Below, in pieces: positions 38,272 to 48,059 of a stretch of DNA of 64,000 nucleotides (the stretch's first letter is position 1; the number at the start of each line of letters is the position of its first letter). The position numbers and the translations under genes were made by a program. The notes beneath the pieces are model-generated. The model worked only from the letters and a program-made list of their open reading frames with translations, had not been told where the DNA came from and did no database searches. The DNA lies in assembly GCA_946699065.1 (NCBI GenBank), contig CAMPDV010001191.1, forward strand, positions 1 through 64,000. Reading direction: 5' to 3'. This DNA is from Loxodes magnus. Taxonomy: Eukaryota > Ciliophora > Karyorelictea > Loxodida > Loxodidae.

Positions 38272-39965
38272 ATGGAAGGTAAAAAAGGAAGTCACTCACT
38301 AGCTTATTAAAGATAGAGGAGAAAATTGAAGAAACTGAGCAAACTTAGACTTAACCCTAGTAGCAAGCAGCCTTCAAGTACTCCTCTATTTTACTAAGAA
38401 CCCCTTTGGCCACCGAAAAACCTAAGAAGAAGAAAGAATGAAAAAAAAATCAGGGAATTCTAAAAGGTTAATTCGGAATGGCAAGAACAATCTGACATAG
38501 TAGCAATAATAATTGCCAACTTAACAGGAGGTGTCAAAACTCAAAAATAAAACCAAATATGTTATGAAGTCATATAGCAACGGGCTGGCTCTAAATTAGA
38601 AACTTTAAAAAAAAATGGAAATGGAATAGAATATTCGACTATCTAAAAATTAGGCAAAGAACGCAAGAAGAAGAGCTAACAAAGAACTAGAGAAGAAGTA
38701 GAAATCAATGGAACATTTATCAAGCTCCTCTTCAGAAGGCAAAGTAATGGTTGGACAAGTTAATGAGAGCACTTCGCTTTCAATTGAAATGGAAAAGATG
38801 AAAAATTTAATTTCTAAATATGAAGAAGAAACATATAATCAAGGAGAAAGAATTAGAGAGCTTATGAATAACATTGAGGATCAAAATAACGAACTATTAA
38901 TTCTTAGGAAATAGCTTATATAAAACAATATTGTGACAGAACAATAGCTCTATACTCAGTCTTAAAATAATTTCAAACAAGGAGTAAACATGAGTATTGA
39001 AGTCCTCCCTTCTTAAGCAAAAGATTAAGAAATAAATATAGAATAAAATGTTGATAAAAGTTTAATTAAAAGAATAGAACAAATAGAAAAATTAGTTTTG
39101 CCTTAGTTGAATAAAAAAAAAATAGACAAAAAATTGCTGATGTTGTAGGTCGAAATATCACTTATTAAAAAATTGTTAAAAATGATAAAAATTGAAAAAA
39201 AGAGAAGAAATAAAAACATGAAGGATGTTAAACAAACTTTGAATAACCGACTCAGGAATTTATAAATAGAAATTATTTAGTGGTAACATGGAAAATTCAT
39301 TGTGGTAGCCACCCACATTCAAAAAAAGGCCGTGGTATACATCCACGTTAAAAAAAAGGCGGAGCAAAATCGGTTGGAATCCCGAAGAACTCCAAAACTC
39401 TTAACATTTAGTTTACATTATTATTATTAGAAACTTAAGGACCACTTTGAGAAAGAAGTCCAGGGACTTAGAGATGAAATTAAGGATTTTATAAAAAAAT
39501 TAACGGAGTATCTTGAGAAATCGGACAAATTCTAAGAGCAGCCGTAGCAGCAAATAATAGCTCCTGGAAGGATAGAACTAGAAGAGAATAAAAATTCCTT
39601 ACCTATATCTCCTCGCAAAATCTAGCAATCAAGCCTCAGAAATGATGCTACCTATGTGGTAGAGCTTGAAAACTGTGTAGAAAATGCAGAACTTTTGTAG
39701 AAAAATAGAGGAACTTTAGATAATTTAAATTTATCAGGATCAGTAAACAATCAAAAGTAGAGACAAAAGTTACAATATTTAAAAAGAGTACAAAATGTCT
39801 CTACCGTGATTCTATCTGAAGAATGCACAAGAGGAAAATTTCATCCTTAGACAAATTTGGCCTTGTATCAGAGAATTATGTCTCCTTGTGTAGCATATTA
39901 CTAGACAAGCCACATTATTTTAATTTTTAGAACTAACTGGAGGAAAACCGTAAATCCACCGAAAA
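38272..39965 (+). CDS. Family Q coiled-coil protein, copy Q3 (most complete)
   Basis: Begins MEGKKGSHSLAYQ at 38272. The first part is in one frame and the part from about 38.69 kb in another, so one frameshift is likely. The second part has SSSSSEGKVMVGQV (38717-38758), a coiled coil with EMEKMKNLISKYEE, NQGERIRELMNNIEDQNNEL and QLIQNNIVTEQQLYTQSQNN, then a long Lys-rich region. After two tandem hairpins at 39.29-39.37 kb and an ATT run at about 39418, the same frame continues as KDHFEKEVQGLRDEIKDF and SLPISPRK up to a Cys-containing end. Whether the part beyond 39.43 kb belongs to the same protein or to an older element is unclear. Probable ORF1 of a LINE; no enzyme domain seen. Confidence 0.6.
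39298..39358 (+). repeat. Two tandem hairpin units
   Basis: Two copies of a unit of about 28 bp, GTGG-loop-CCAC followed by a run of As and GGC: TGTGGTAGCCACCCACA, then CGTGGTATACATCCACG. A single unit (GTGGTATCCATCCAC) occurs at the same place in copy Q2 near 7820, so the doubling is specific to Q3. Copy Q1 ends inside the equivalent of the first unit. Confidence 0.7.
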
Positions 39966-40639
39966 GCAGAAACAGGTGTTAAAAGTTATTTAACAAATAT
40001 TACCGATTGTTTCATTAATTAAATTAAAATCTTGCTACTTCCTATATGCATATAAGTAAATTGGCAAGACAAAAAGAAGTATAAAAGATTAAAAAAATAT
40101 TTATTAAATTATAAAATTTTAATATCTAAAAGCAAATAAAAATTTAAGGAGATATGATTAATTAAGATATTGAAGCACGTTAAAAGTAAATAAGATCAGT
40201 TGATAAAAATGGACATTTTGCACGAGTTTAAAAATTTATTTAAGATATTGATATTTTATAAAGTAAATATATAAAAATATTTTAAGTTCAATATTTTATA
40301 TTTTACAAATATTTTTTCAACATTGACTAGTATACTTTAAAATATGTAAATTTTTTTTAATTTATATAATTTGCAATTATATAAATGGTTTTTAAAAAAC
40401 TTATACGATTCTTTACATTTTACATTAATAAAAGATGATTTCATTTCTACAATATAAAAATCTATTTTAGTTATAAGTTTCTTTAATTAAAAAATGTTTT
40501 AACTAAAATATTTCCTTTTAAAATTTTATTAATTTATTTAATCATATAAATTTTTCACTTTATCTTTCATAAATAAATTGATTATAGAGCGCGTAGCAAT
40601 CTCGTTGGTGCGCATCTCTTTCCATACTTCAATATACGT

Positions 40640-43425
40640 CCGTTTCTTCAATTAAGCCTTCAAGTAATAGAAATTCTTCTCTTATTAATTACATATCTTC
40701 ATCATTTTCCTCTACATTATCTCTTGTTTTTCTGTCTTCTACCTTTCTACGCTTATTATATCTTTATTGAAAGCTTCCTTTATTTTTTCTTATATATCTT
40801 GCTAGTTTTCGTTTCTAATTCTTTTCTTCTAATCAAACTTTCATAAACTCATAAATACTATCATTTTCCTGCTCTATGATTTTTTCTTATTTCTTTTTCT
40901 CATTCAATTCTCTTTTCTATATATTTTTTTCTCTTTCTAATATATCTTTGATATAATCATAATCTTTTATTACCAAGTCAAATTTAGATCTTTTTAACTC
41001 TTAGGTTCTAATGAATTTCTTAAATTTGGCCATACCTCATATTTTATCAAAAAATTCCATTTCTTATCTCTCTACTCCTATTGCTCTTAGATTTCAAATA
41101 CATATTTATCTTCCTTCTTGTATTCTAAACATTTTTCTATGATATACCTTTCATTTTCTTTTACATCATTGTGGAGCCAGCATTGATTTGTCACAACTAG
41201 GTGTCTCTCTTTTAAGCAATCCTAGCTCCCATTACATCTCGTTCTTATTATAAATATGTAGCATATTTCTTCTTTTCTGTCTTTATTGTATCTCAGGTAG
41301 CTGGTAGCTCTACTACATATTATCAAATCATGTCTTTCTATACTATAACGTTGTTATCTTTTACTCCATTCTTTCTCTTTTTTCTACGTATACTCTATAT
41401 TCTTATATTGCAAGATTAGAGTTTTTCTTCCCTTTTTAGTTGTTATTATAATAATCTATAAATATTTCTTTGTACTCAATTTTTACTTCTAATTTTATTG
41501 CTGTACAATATTATTAAAATATAAAGTTCTCTTCCTTACTTAGGTCGAACATTAATCCGTCTACTGTTTTTTCCTTAGTTACCTATTAATCTGCTTCTTA
41601 ATCTAAACTTTTTTTGTCATGTATAGTGTTTAAATTTCATAAATTAAAATTCTGTTTTAACATCTCATTTTGCACTTAAAAAAGGAGCATCTATGATTGC
41701 TCGTAAAGATCTTCTCTATATTATTTCTAATTACTCCATCACTTATTTTCCTACAAATTATTCACAATATGGAATCACTTCTGTCCCATAACTGAAAAAA
41801 GAGCTTACGAAGGTTTTATTATTATTCCTGCATTATATGGTGTTAATCCTTTATTCATTGTTATTTTTCCCAGTATTCATGTTTACATATTTTATGCTAC
41901 TTCTAGTCTATTCTCCATGTGTTTTTCAAAACTGATGTTTTCTTCTATTATATGACCTAGGTACTAAAAGGTCGTTACTCTTTCGATACTTAAATTTCCC
42001 ATCTCGATAGTATTTCCAATATTTTATCATTTACTATTTTCTGCTGCTTTTCATATTGTTCATTTTGTTTTATCTGAAATTCCAATTTGAATTTTCGTTT
42101 ATTTCCTCTAATTATTCCCATTTACTTATTAAGACTAGATCATCTGCATATGTAAAACATCCTGCATATATTTCTTATGTTCATCCCTCTTCGTTTTTAT
42201 ATTCAATCGTAATTCCTAGCTTTTAATCTTCCAAGTTATGGAGAAGTCTTGCTATTATAAAGTTAAATAGTCTCGGCGACATTATGCTTCCCTGTTTTAG
42301 TCCTTTATTTGTTGCGAATGATTTTGCTATTTAATCAATGATTTTCAATTTAATTTCTTCTTCACAGTAGAAGTTTGCTAGAAGTATAATTATCTAATCC
42401 GGTACTTTTAGATCGTTTAGGATTTATTATATATCTTTACTTTGTACCGAGTCATAAGATTTCTTAATGTCAACAAATATCATAAAAACATCTTTTTTAT
42501 TTCTCATTGATCATTCCTATACTGTTCTTAGATTGGAGATTTATAGTGCGCATGATTTACCTTTTTTAAACCAATATTAATGTTCGCTTTCATCATTATG
42601 CATATATCCTTACAATTGCTAGAAAATTAATGCGTTTATAATTTTTAAAGAATGATTCAATAAAGAGATTGGTCTATAGTTAATTGGGTTTATTAATACT
42701 TTTTTTTATATATAAATATTATGTATTGTTATTTCATCTCCTTAGGTATTAGTCCCTCTTAAATCATCTTAGCTATCATTTTGCAAGTTGCTTCTATTAA
42801 TTTTTTCCCACCAGCTAAAATTATTCCTATTTGAATTTCATCTGGTCCTGCTGCTTTTCATTTCGCCAATTAGTAAATGTTTTCTCAAATTTCATATTAT
42901 TCTATTCCATGAACTGTAACATTCTCTTTCCCGCTGAGTTTGCTTTCTTTGATAACCATTTCTCTATATGCGCATTTCAATCTCCTTTGATCATTACAGT
43001 AAGTCCTTTTTCTATTGCTTATAGTTTAAATTAGATCGCTAAATTATAGAATGGCTCATATTACTCGCTTTCATTTGCAACAGGTGCATATATATTTATT
43101 ACTACCAGTTTTTTCATTACTTCTATGACAATCGCTCTCGCTTCTTCAAAATTTTAGCATTTGGGTTATTTCATTCTATATTTCTCTAATCTCATCACAT
43201 ATGTTTTTTCTAATATAGAATGCTACTTCTTTCCCTTTTTTGACTCCATATTTATTAAACTTTTATATACTGATATATCACATATATCTTTTTTATCTTC
43301 AATCTAAATCTCTTAAATTACCTTTATGTGGATACTTTTTTGAGTCATTAATTTGGCTAGCGACTCTTTTGCACTTCTATATCCCCTAACATTTGCTGTC
43401 CCTATTTTTATGACTTATTCTTATT
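40640..43425 (-). pseudogene. LINE ORF2: APE endonuclease and reverse transcriptase
   Basis: In minus-strand order: IGTANVRGY (43408-43379), an APE start; INIYAP; KGD[TGA]NAH (TGA at 42977-42979), the GDWN catalytic box; an abrupt junction at about 42856 that deletes the endonuclease C-terminus and linker; KAAGPDE; NYRPISLL (42681-42660); FVDIKKSYDSV (motif A, about 42480-42448); GLKQGSIMSPRLFN (motif B, from 42303); YADDLVL (42150-42130), the catalytic aspartates; and FQYLGHIIEE. A run of eight As (T-run 42700-42707) carries a one-base loss just before NYRPIS, and there is another frame change after YADD. TAA and TAG fall at Gln positions (DIQQIL, PDQIIIL). A Cys/Trp-rich C-terminus continues to the terminal hairpin. 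Confidence 0.85.
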
Positions 43426-43699
43426 CTATTTTTCACTCACCCGCTCTACTATCTCTTCACCACTTTCTTCTTTTTATTCATCTTCCTTCTTCTTGTATAT
43501 CATTCTCTTCTTCGATATTATTTTCATTATTAGTTCTTTCTCCTTTATTTATCTTTTTCCACTTATTAACTATCTTTTCCTTATTCTTACCTATCCTTTT
43601 TTTTTTCTTTTGTATTTTCATATCAATTGTTGTTGGGTGTTCATTTTTTTTAGGTTTTTAAGCATAGCAAATTCTAATTAAAGTTTATTTAAGTTTGCT

Positions 43700-45120
43700 T
43701 CTTCTTCTCCCTTTTATCTTTGCATTTTATTCTTTTTCTTCTTAAGCTTATTCTATTTTTTTGCTTTTTTTCTTTATTTCCACTTTTCTTACAAACTCCA
43801 TTATGTTATGTTATTTACTTTTTATTTATTCTATTAGAGTTTGGCATATTTTACCATCGCTTATCCTTTTCTTTTCTCTGATTTTTTTATAATATATCTT
43901 ATTCTTTAGTTGATTTCTTTCTATTTTATTTAATTCTTTGAATATTTATCTGTCTCACTACCTTACATATGTCAAATTCCATTTGATGAAAAATAATTCT
44001 TATTTATTCTTTTTAGCATACAATTTTTTATTATTTAATTGTTATGTTGCTTTAATTATTTTTTATTCTACTTGTTTTATTTCCTTTTTTCTTTCCTTTC
44101 ATCCTCTATAATCATTTATTCTTCTTCAATTATCCTCTTATTTGCTTGATTTATTTTTAAATTTGGTTTTTTTATTATTAATTTAACTTCTCCTTCAAGC
44201 CTCTCTAATTCTCTATATGTAGTTTTTACTTTTTGCTGCTTCCACCCTTCTGCATTATCAGTCTTCGTGATCTTTCAATTTGCATAGGCAGTAAATAAGA
44301 TATACTGAGTATTGTATTCTTCTTTTGTTTCTGTTCAAGTCTATTATTTCTGGTATTTTCTTTGCTTCGTTTATATCATTTAAATTTAGGTACATTACAC
44401 TGCAACCTGTTAGCATTGTAGCGTTTGGGTATATATGCTAAACCTCTCCTTTAGGTTTTCCATAATATCTAATTATTTCTATTACTTCCTTCATGCTTGA
44501 ATATTCGTTTATTATGAATATACTAGATAGTTATGAACGTCAAAGTGCTCTTTGTTTCTTGCTTAGATAGGAATTTTAACGCCTTAGAGTGTTCATTCCC
44601 TAAATTTCGCTAATTGCTAGTATCTTTCTTCACTGTTGAAGACCAAATATATTATTCCGTTTTATTTAGCAAGGAATTTGAAAACTGTTTGTCCGAACTC
44701 GCTTCATATTTTATTCTAAACACTTGTATCATTTCTTAGTCTAATTTCTATTCTAAATCAGTGTTTTCCAGATAGTGGATAAAATATACTGCGGTCATCA
44801 TATCTGATAGATCTTCATATGCATTTTAATAGACTCTTAGTCTTCAGGGACGTTGGTTCAAATAAATTGTTCAATTTTTTCTTAATTTATTGCTTAAGTT
44901 TAGCTTTTTTTACCACTTCACTCTTTTCTTATTTTATGCTCCTCCTTTAGTGAAGTCTGTCCATTCATAATATATTGATATCCTTTTTCCGCTGAGCATA
45001 CTATTATTTCATGTTCATTTGATCAGTGAATTTGGTTCTTTGTAGCCTAAGTGCTTGTGTTATGAGTCTGGTTTTCATTCTTAATAAAGAAGCTTGAACT
45101 TATTAAAGCGAAGAATGGTA
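43700..45120 (-). pseudogene. LINE ORF1: RRM-like domain and zinc knuckle
   Basis: The minus strand encodes a stretch GQTVFKFLAKQNGIIYLVFN (near 44.69 kb) with a following ERYQQL helix and GVKIPIQARNK strand. This is the beta-alpha-beta pattern of an RRM. After a frame change comes MKEVIEIIRYYGKPKGEV and NATMLTGCSVMYLNLNDI (about 44.5-44.37 kb). A knuckle CLCKLKDHED[TGA]QC at 44290-44252 has one residue between the first two Cys rather than the usual two. RRM plus knuckle ORF1 proteins are RNA-binding chaperones of LINE particles, known from plants and protists. Frame changes make this copy defective. Confidence 0.6.
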
Positions 45121-45204
45121 GTAGAATCTGTTTCAGGTTTTCATGCTACTCTGAGGAGGTGGCATAAAAACCCTTCTTGAAGCTAACCGTTTTTAATATA
45201 TATA

Positions 45205-45370
45205 ATAATAGGGTAACAAAAGGAAGACCAAACATGTGCTGATTCTGTAAAAGGTAGGGCTCACGAAAGGAACCTGGTGGAGATATGAACTTAGAGAAGA
45301 AATCTCGATATCAATGAGTTTCAAGATGATTATTGAAACCTTTTGCAAACTAATTCGTAAAATCAAATAA
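45205..45370 (+). pseudogene. Short gag zinc-knuckle fragment
   Basis: Just outside the 5' end of the LINE, on the opposite strand, lies MC[TGA]FCKRQG (about 45231-45258), the front half of a CCHC knuckle. It continues in another frame into AHERNL, which would supply the His. This is a relic of an unrelated gag ORF into or beside which the LINE landed. Confidence 0.35.
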
Positions 45371-45696
45371 AGGCAACGTTATATTATAAATTAAGTTATG
45401 CTATTTAATTTTTTAATTATATGTAATAAAATTAAAATAAAAAGCAGATTTTTTAATTGGCAGATTACGTTAACTTAAAATCTTTAATATTGTTTAATTT
45501 GGCTATGTATTAGAACAAAAATCAGCTTAGTCTATATTTTCAATTTTATTTGTATTATATTTAAAATGTATAAATTAATTTTTTTCTAAAATTTTATATA
45601 TTATTTTATTTCTTTTTTAAATAATAAAATCATTAATTTTATTTAATTTTTGCTACATTTTTTACTTTATCGAAAAATTTTTGTAGTTTAATAAAT

Positions 45697-47255
45697 ATGA
45701 AGATTAAAAAAGCTTTCGCTTATATTTTTCTTTTAACTTCTTTTTATTTACTTTATGGTTTCCTTTTTGCAATTTAGAAAGAAAGTTAGATTTAAGAAAA
45801 ATTACTAAGTGAAACTTAATTGATTAAAAAACATGATTCTTTAAATGAAAGCTTAAAGAATTAAAGCAGTTAAAAGCATCCTTTTGTGAAACCACTTTAG
45901 CAACTTGACTAACTTAATTAGGATTTTGACTTTCTGAACTTTTAAGATAACTAAGACACAATTTAAAACTATGTCTTTTATAAAAATAGAAATCTAACCT
46001 TAAGCAAAAAAATTTAGGATAACATAAAATTAAAATACTTCAGTAAATATTTTACTTCCAAAGTTTAATTTAATACCACATCAAATGAGACAGTTCATTC
46101 TCCTGTTTAAATTTTAGAATTTTATGATAACTAAAGTAATTGTGTAGCAATTGATGCTAAAGAGATGTGATAAAAATCAACTCTTTAAAAGAATAGATAT
46201 TTAACAGTTTCAAGTAACGCAAATTATTCGGTGACAATGCCTTTTATTACAATTTTTTATGAGTTATGTGGATGAAACACTGTATTCTTTTAGTATAATA
46301 ATTTGGAAGAATGAGAAAATGAAAAGCAATAAAAAATCTTAAATTTTCTAAAATATAGGAAGGTTAAAATAGTTTATTACAATATAACTAAACCTAAAAC
46401 TTTTAAATCAAAGGCAGAATAAAAATCATGACATTAAAACTAAAGATTATGAATTCCATTATTCTTTAAGCCCCAAGATTTATTACTGTAAACTGATGGT
46501 GATACTGCACTTGCAAATTGCGAATTTCTCAGAAGTCCAGCACATAATAAATATAAATTTGTCCATTTCTGAAAAAATTCTTACGGAAGTTAATAATGAT
46601 AATTTTATGATGAAAAGGTTAATTAACGTCTACTCTTTTATTCCTTATCTTACAAGACTTAAGATTTTGTTTAGCTTTTCTTTAATGATACAGATAAATT
46701 TACATGAGATGCAAATAAAAAATTTGAATATATTTAGAAAAACATGTAAACTATACATTCAGGACCGTCTTGAGAAGGATATGATGAACTTCATACGTCG
46801 AGTTTACTTGAAAAGTGAGAAAAACTTTAATATAACTAAACTTGGCTTAATTAGTTTTATAAATAAAATAACATTAATGAAACTGATTAGCTACTATTCT
46901 ATGGGTAAATAAGGAGAAATAGATCGTTTTTCAAATTTCATTTTTATATTTAAAATCCTAAAAATTGATGCTTTAAATAGCTATAAATTAGGAAATGAAT
47001 AAATATACAGCATTTTTTATTATATTGTGATTTCTTGCATTTTTAATTGAGAATTTATAATCAATTGTAATGAATTTATACTATAAAACTTGGTTGTAAT
47101 TTTAGAAGAGAATTACTTGAGATTGCACTATTTGCATCAAAAGATGAATAAACCAAAAATAAAGATTGGGAAGATATCATAAAGTATTTGACTCAAAAAT
47201 AACATGATTAAACAGCAAATAAATATCTTATTTAATTAAATATAAAAATCATAAA
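45697..47255 (+). CDS. Secreted protein of unknown function, family U, copy 2
   Basis: Begins MKIKKAFAYIFLLTSFYL (signal peptide, about 26 residues) and stays in one frame to DWEDIIKYLTQKQHDQ (Trp codon 47167, residue 491). With TGA read as Trp there are about thirteen TGA and two TGG codons. TGA examples are residue 158 (46168), residue 193 (CG[W]N, 46273), HF[W]KNSYG and GPS[W]EGYDEL; TGG are residue 383 (TWL) and residue 491. Insertions relative to copy 1 are all multiples of three, and many differences are synonymous, so the protein was under selection until recently. It is Cys-poor with several Asn-glycosylation sequons, and is probably secreted or lumenal. It is not embedded in the long repeat unit that flanks copies 1 and 3. 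Function unknown. Confidence 0.7.
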
Positions 47256-47339
47256 ATTTTATTTATTTAAAATTAATAGTTTATTGCATTTTATGATATA
47301 TTCCTCTATTTTTAAATATATTATAAATTAAAGATGTAA

Positions 47340-48015
47340 AAAAATGGAAAGATTAGAAAGAGGTTTCTACACCACCTCCAAAAAATTGGAGAGGAAACTC
47401 GAATTCAAGACCGGTCTTATTTTTCTTAACCTTCTTCTTAATCTTAACAACCTGGAATTCAATCAGGATATGACGAGTAAAAGAAATCCTAGAAAGCGAT
47501 TCACGTAAGCTGACCTACATCGGTGGAAGAGTCAAGAAAGGAGATGAAGTCTGCTCTCCACCAGGAGGAGTTGAATTTAATCCTTCTGGCCAGATGAGCA
47601 TAGAGTAACTCATCAAAGTGGTGCAGATCCTTTAGGAAGTGATCAAGAAACTAAGGAAGGACAATGAAAGTTTTATGGAACAACTCAGCCTAGCGGAAGG
47701 AATGGAATCCAGACTTATGTCCTAAGAAAGAGAACTAAGCACTTTTTGAAACATATCCTATGACCAGATAAACTACTCCAAAAATTAGCTTCAGAAGAAA
47801 TCTGATCCGAATAACAGACTGCAAAAATTAGAAAAAAAGCTATACGAAAAAAGGAGAGATCCAATCATGTTTTAAGAAATAACATGAAAACTAGGGTTTA
47901 ACCACAAAAATAGTGAAGATTCTACTACTGCAATTCGAAAAAATACTTGTAAAGACGCTGAATAAAATTCCAAAATTTCAAGACATAGTATTGGAATAAA
48001 TAAAGAAGAATACAA
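47340..48015 (+). pseudogene. Gag-type element C
   Basis: Starts with GAAAGAGGTTTCTACACCACC, the 5' motif of the gag elements. The frame has LIKVVQILQEVIKKLRKDNE and SRLMSQERELSTF[TGA]NIS (TGA at 47747-47749), which aligns with element G (LIKVMLDLQEEVKKL and TQERELIAF[TGA]NIS). The conserved F-TGA-N-I-S between two quite diverged proteins supports TGA being read. The knuckle that follows in G was not found here, and the copy ends in an A-rich (AAATAA)n tail near 48040. Confidence 0.6.
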
Positions 48016-48059
48016 GCACAGCAGAGGAAGAAAAAATTCTATTAAAAAATAAATAAAAT

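Larger units (their letters stand above)
40570..45187 (-). mobile_element. Non-LTR retrotransposon (LINE), family A, nearly full length
   Basis: 4.6 kb on the minus strand. The 5' end is GGTTAGCTTCAAGAAGGG at 45187. ORF1 (RRM-like plus zinc knuckle) and ORF2 (APE endonuclease plus reverse transcriptase) follow. The 3' end is the hairpin GCGCACCAACGAGATTGC plus TACGCGC, then CTATAATCAATTTATTT, at about 40570. An internal deletion removes the end of the endonuclease and the linker, and at least two frameshifts are present, so the copy is inactive. Its last 200 bp occurs alone at 18.69-19.86 kb as a truncated insertion. No convincing target duplication was found. Confidence 0.85.

Noticed and set aside
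43353-43661. Plus-strand 102-residue hydrophobic open frame
   Set aside because: Antisense shadow of the LINE endonuclease region on the minus strand; T-rich complement gives Phe/Leu/Ser runs.
46496-46912. 138-residue frame MVILHLQIANFSEV, also at 20937
   Set aside because: Out of phase with the family U frame that starts at the signal peptide and is conserved from end to end between copies; it stays open only by chance and under the standard code.
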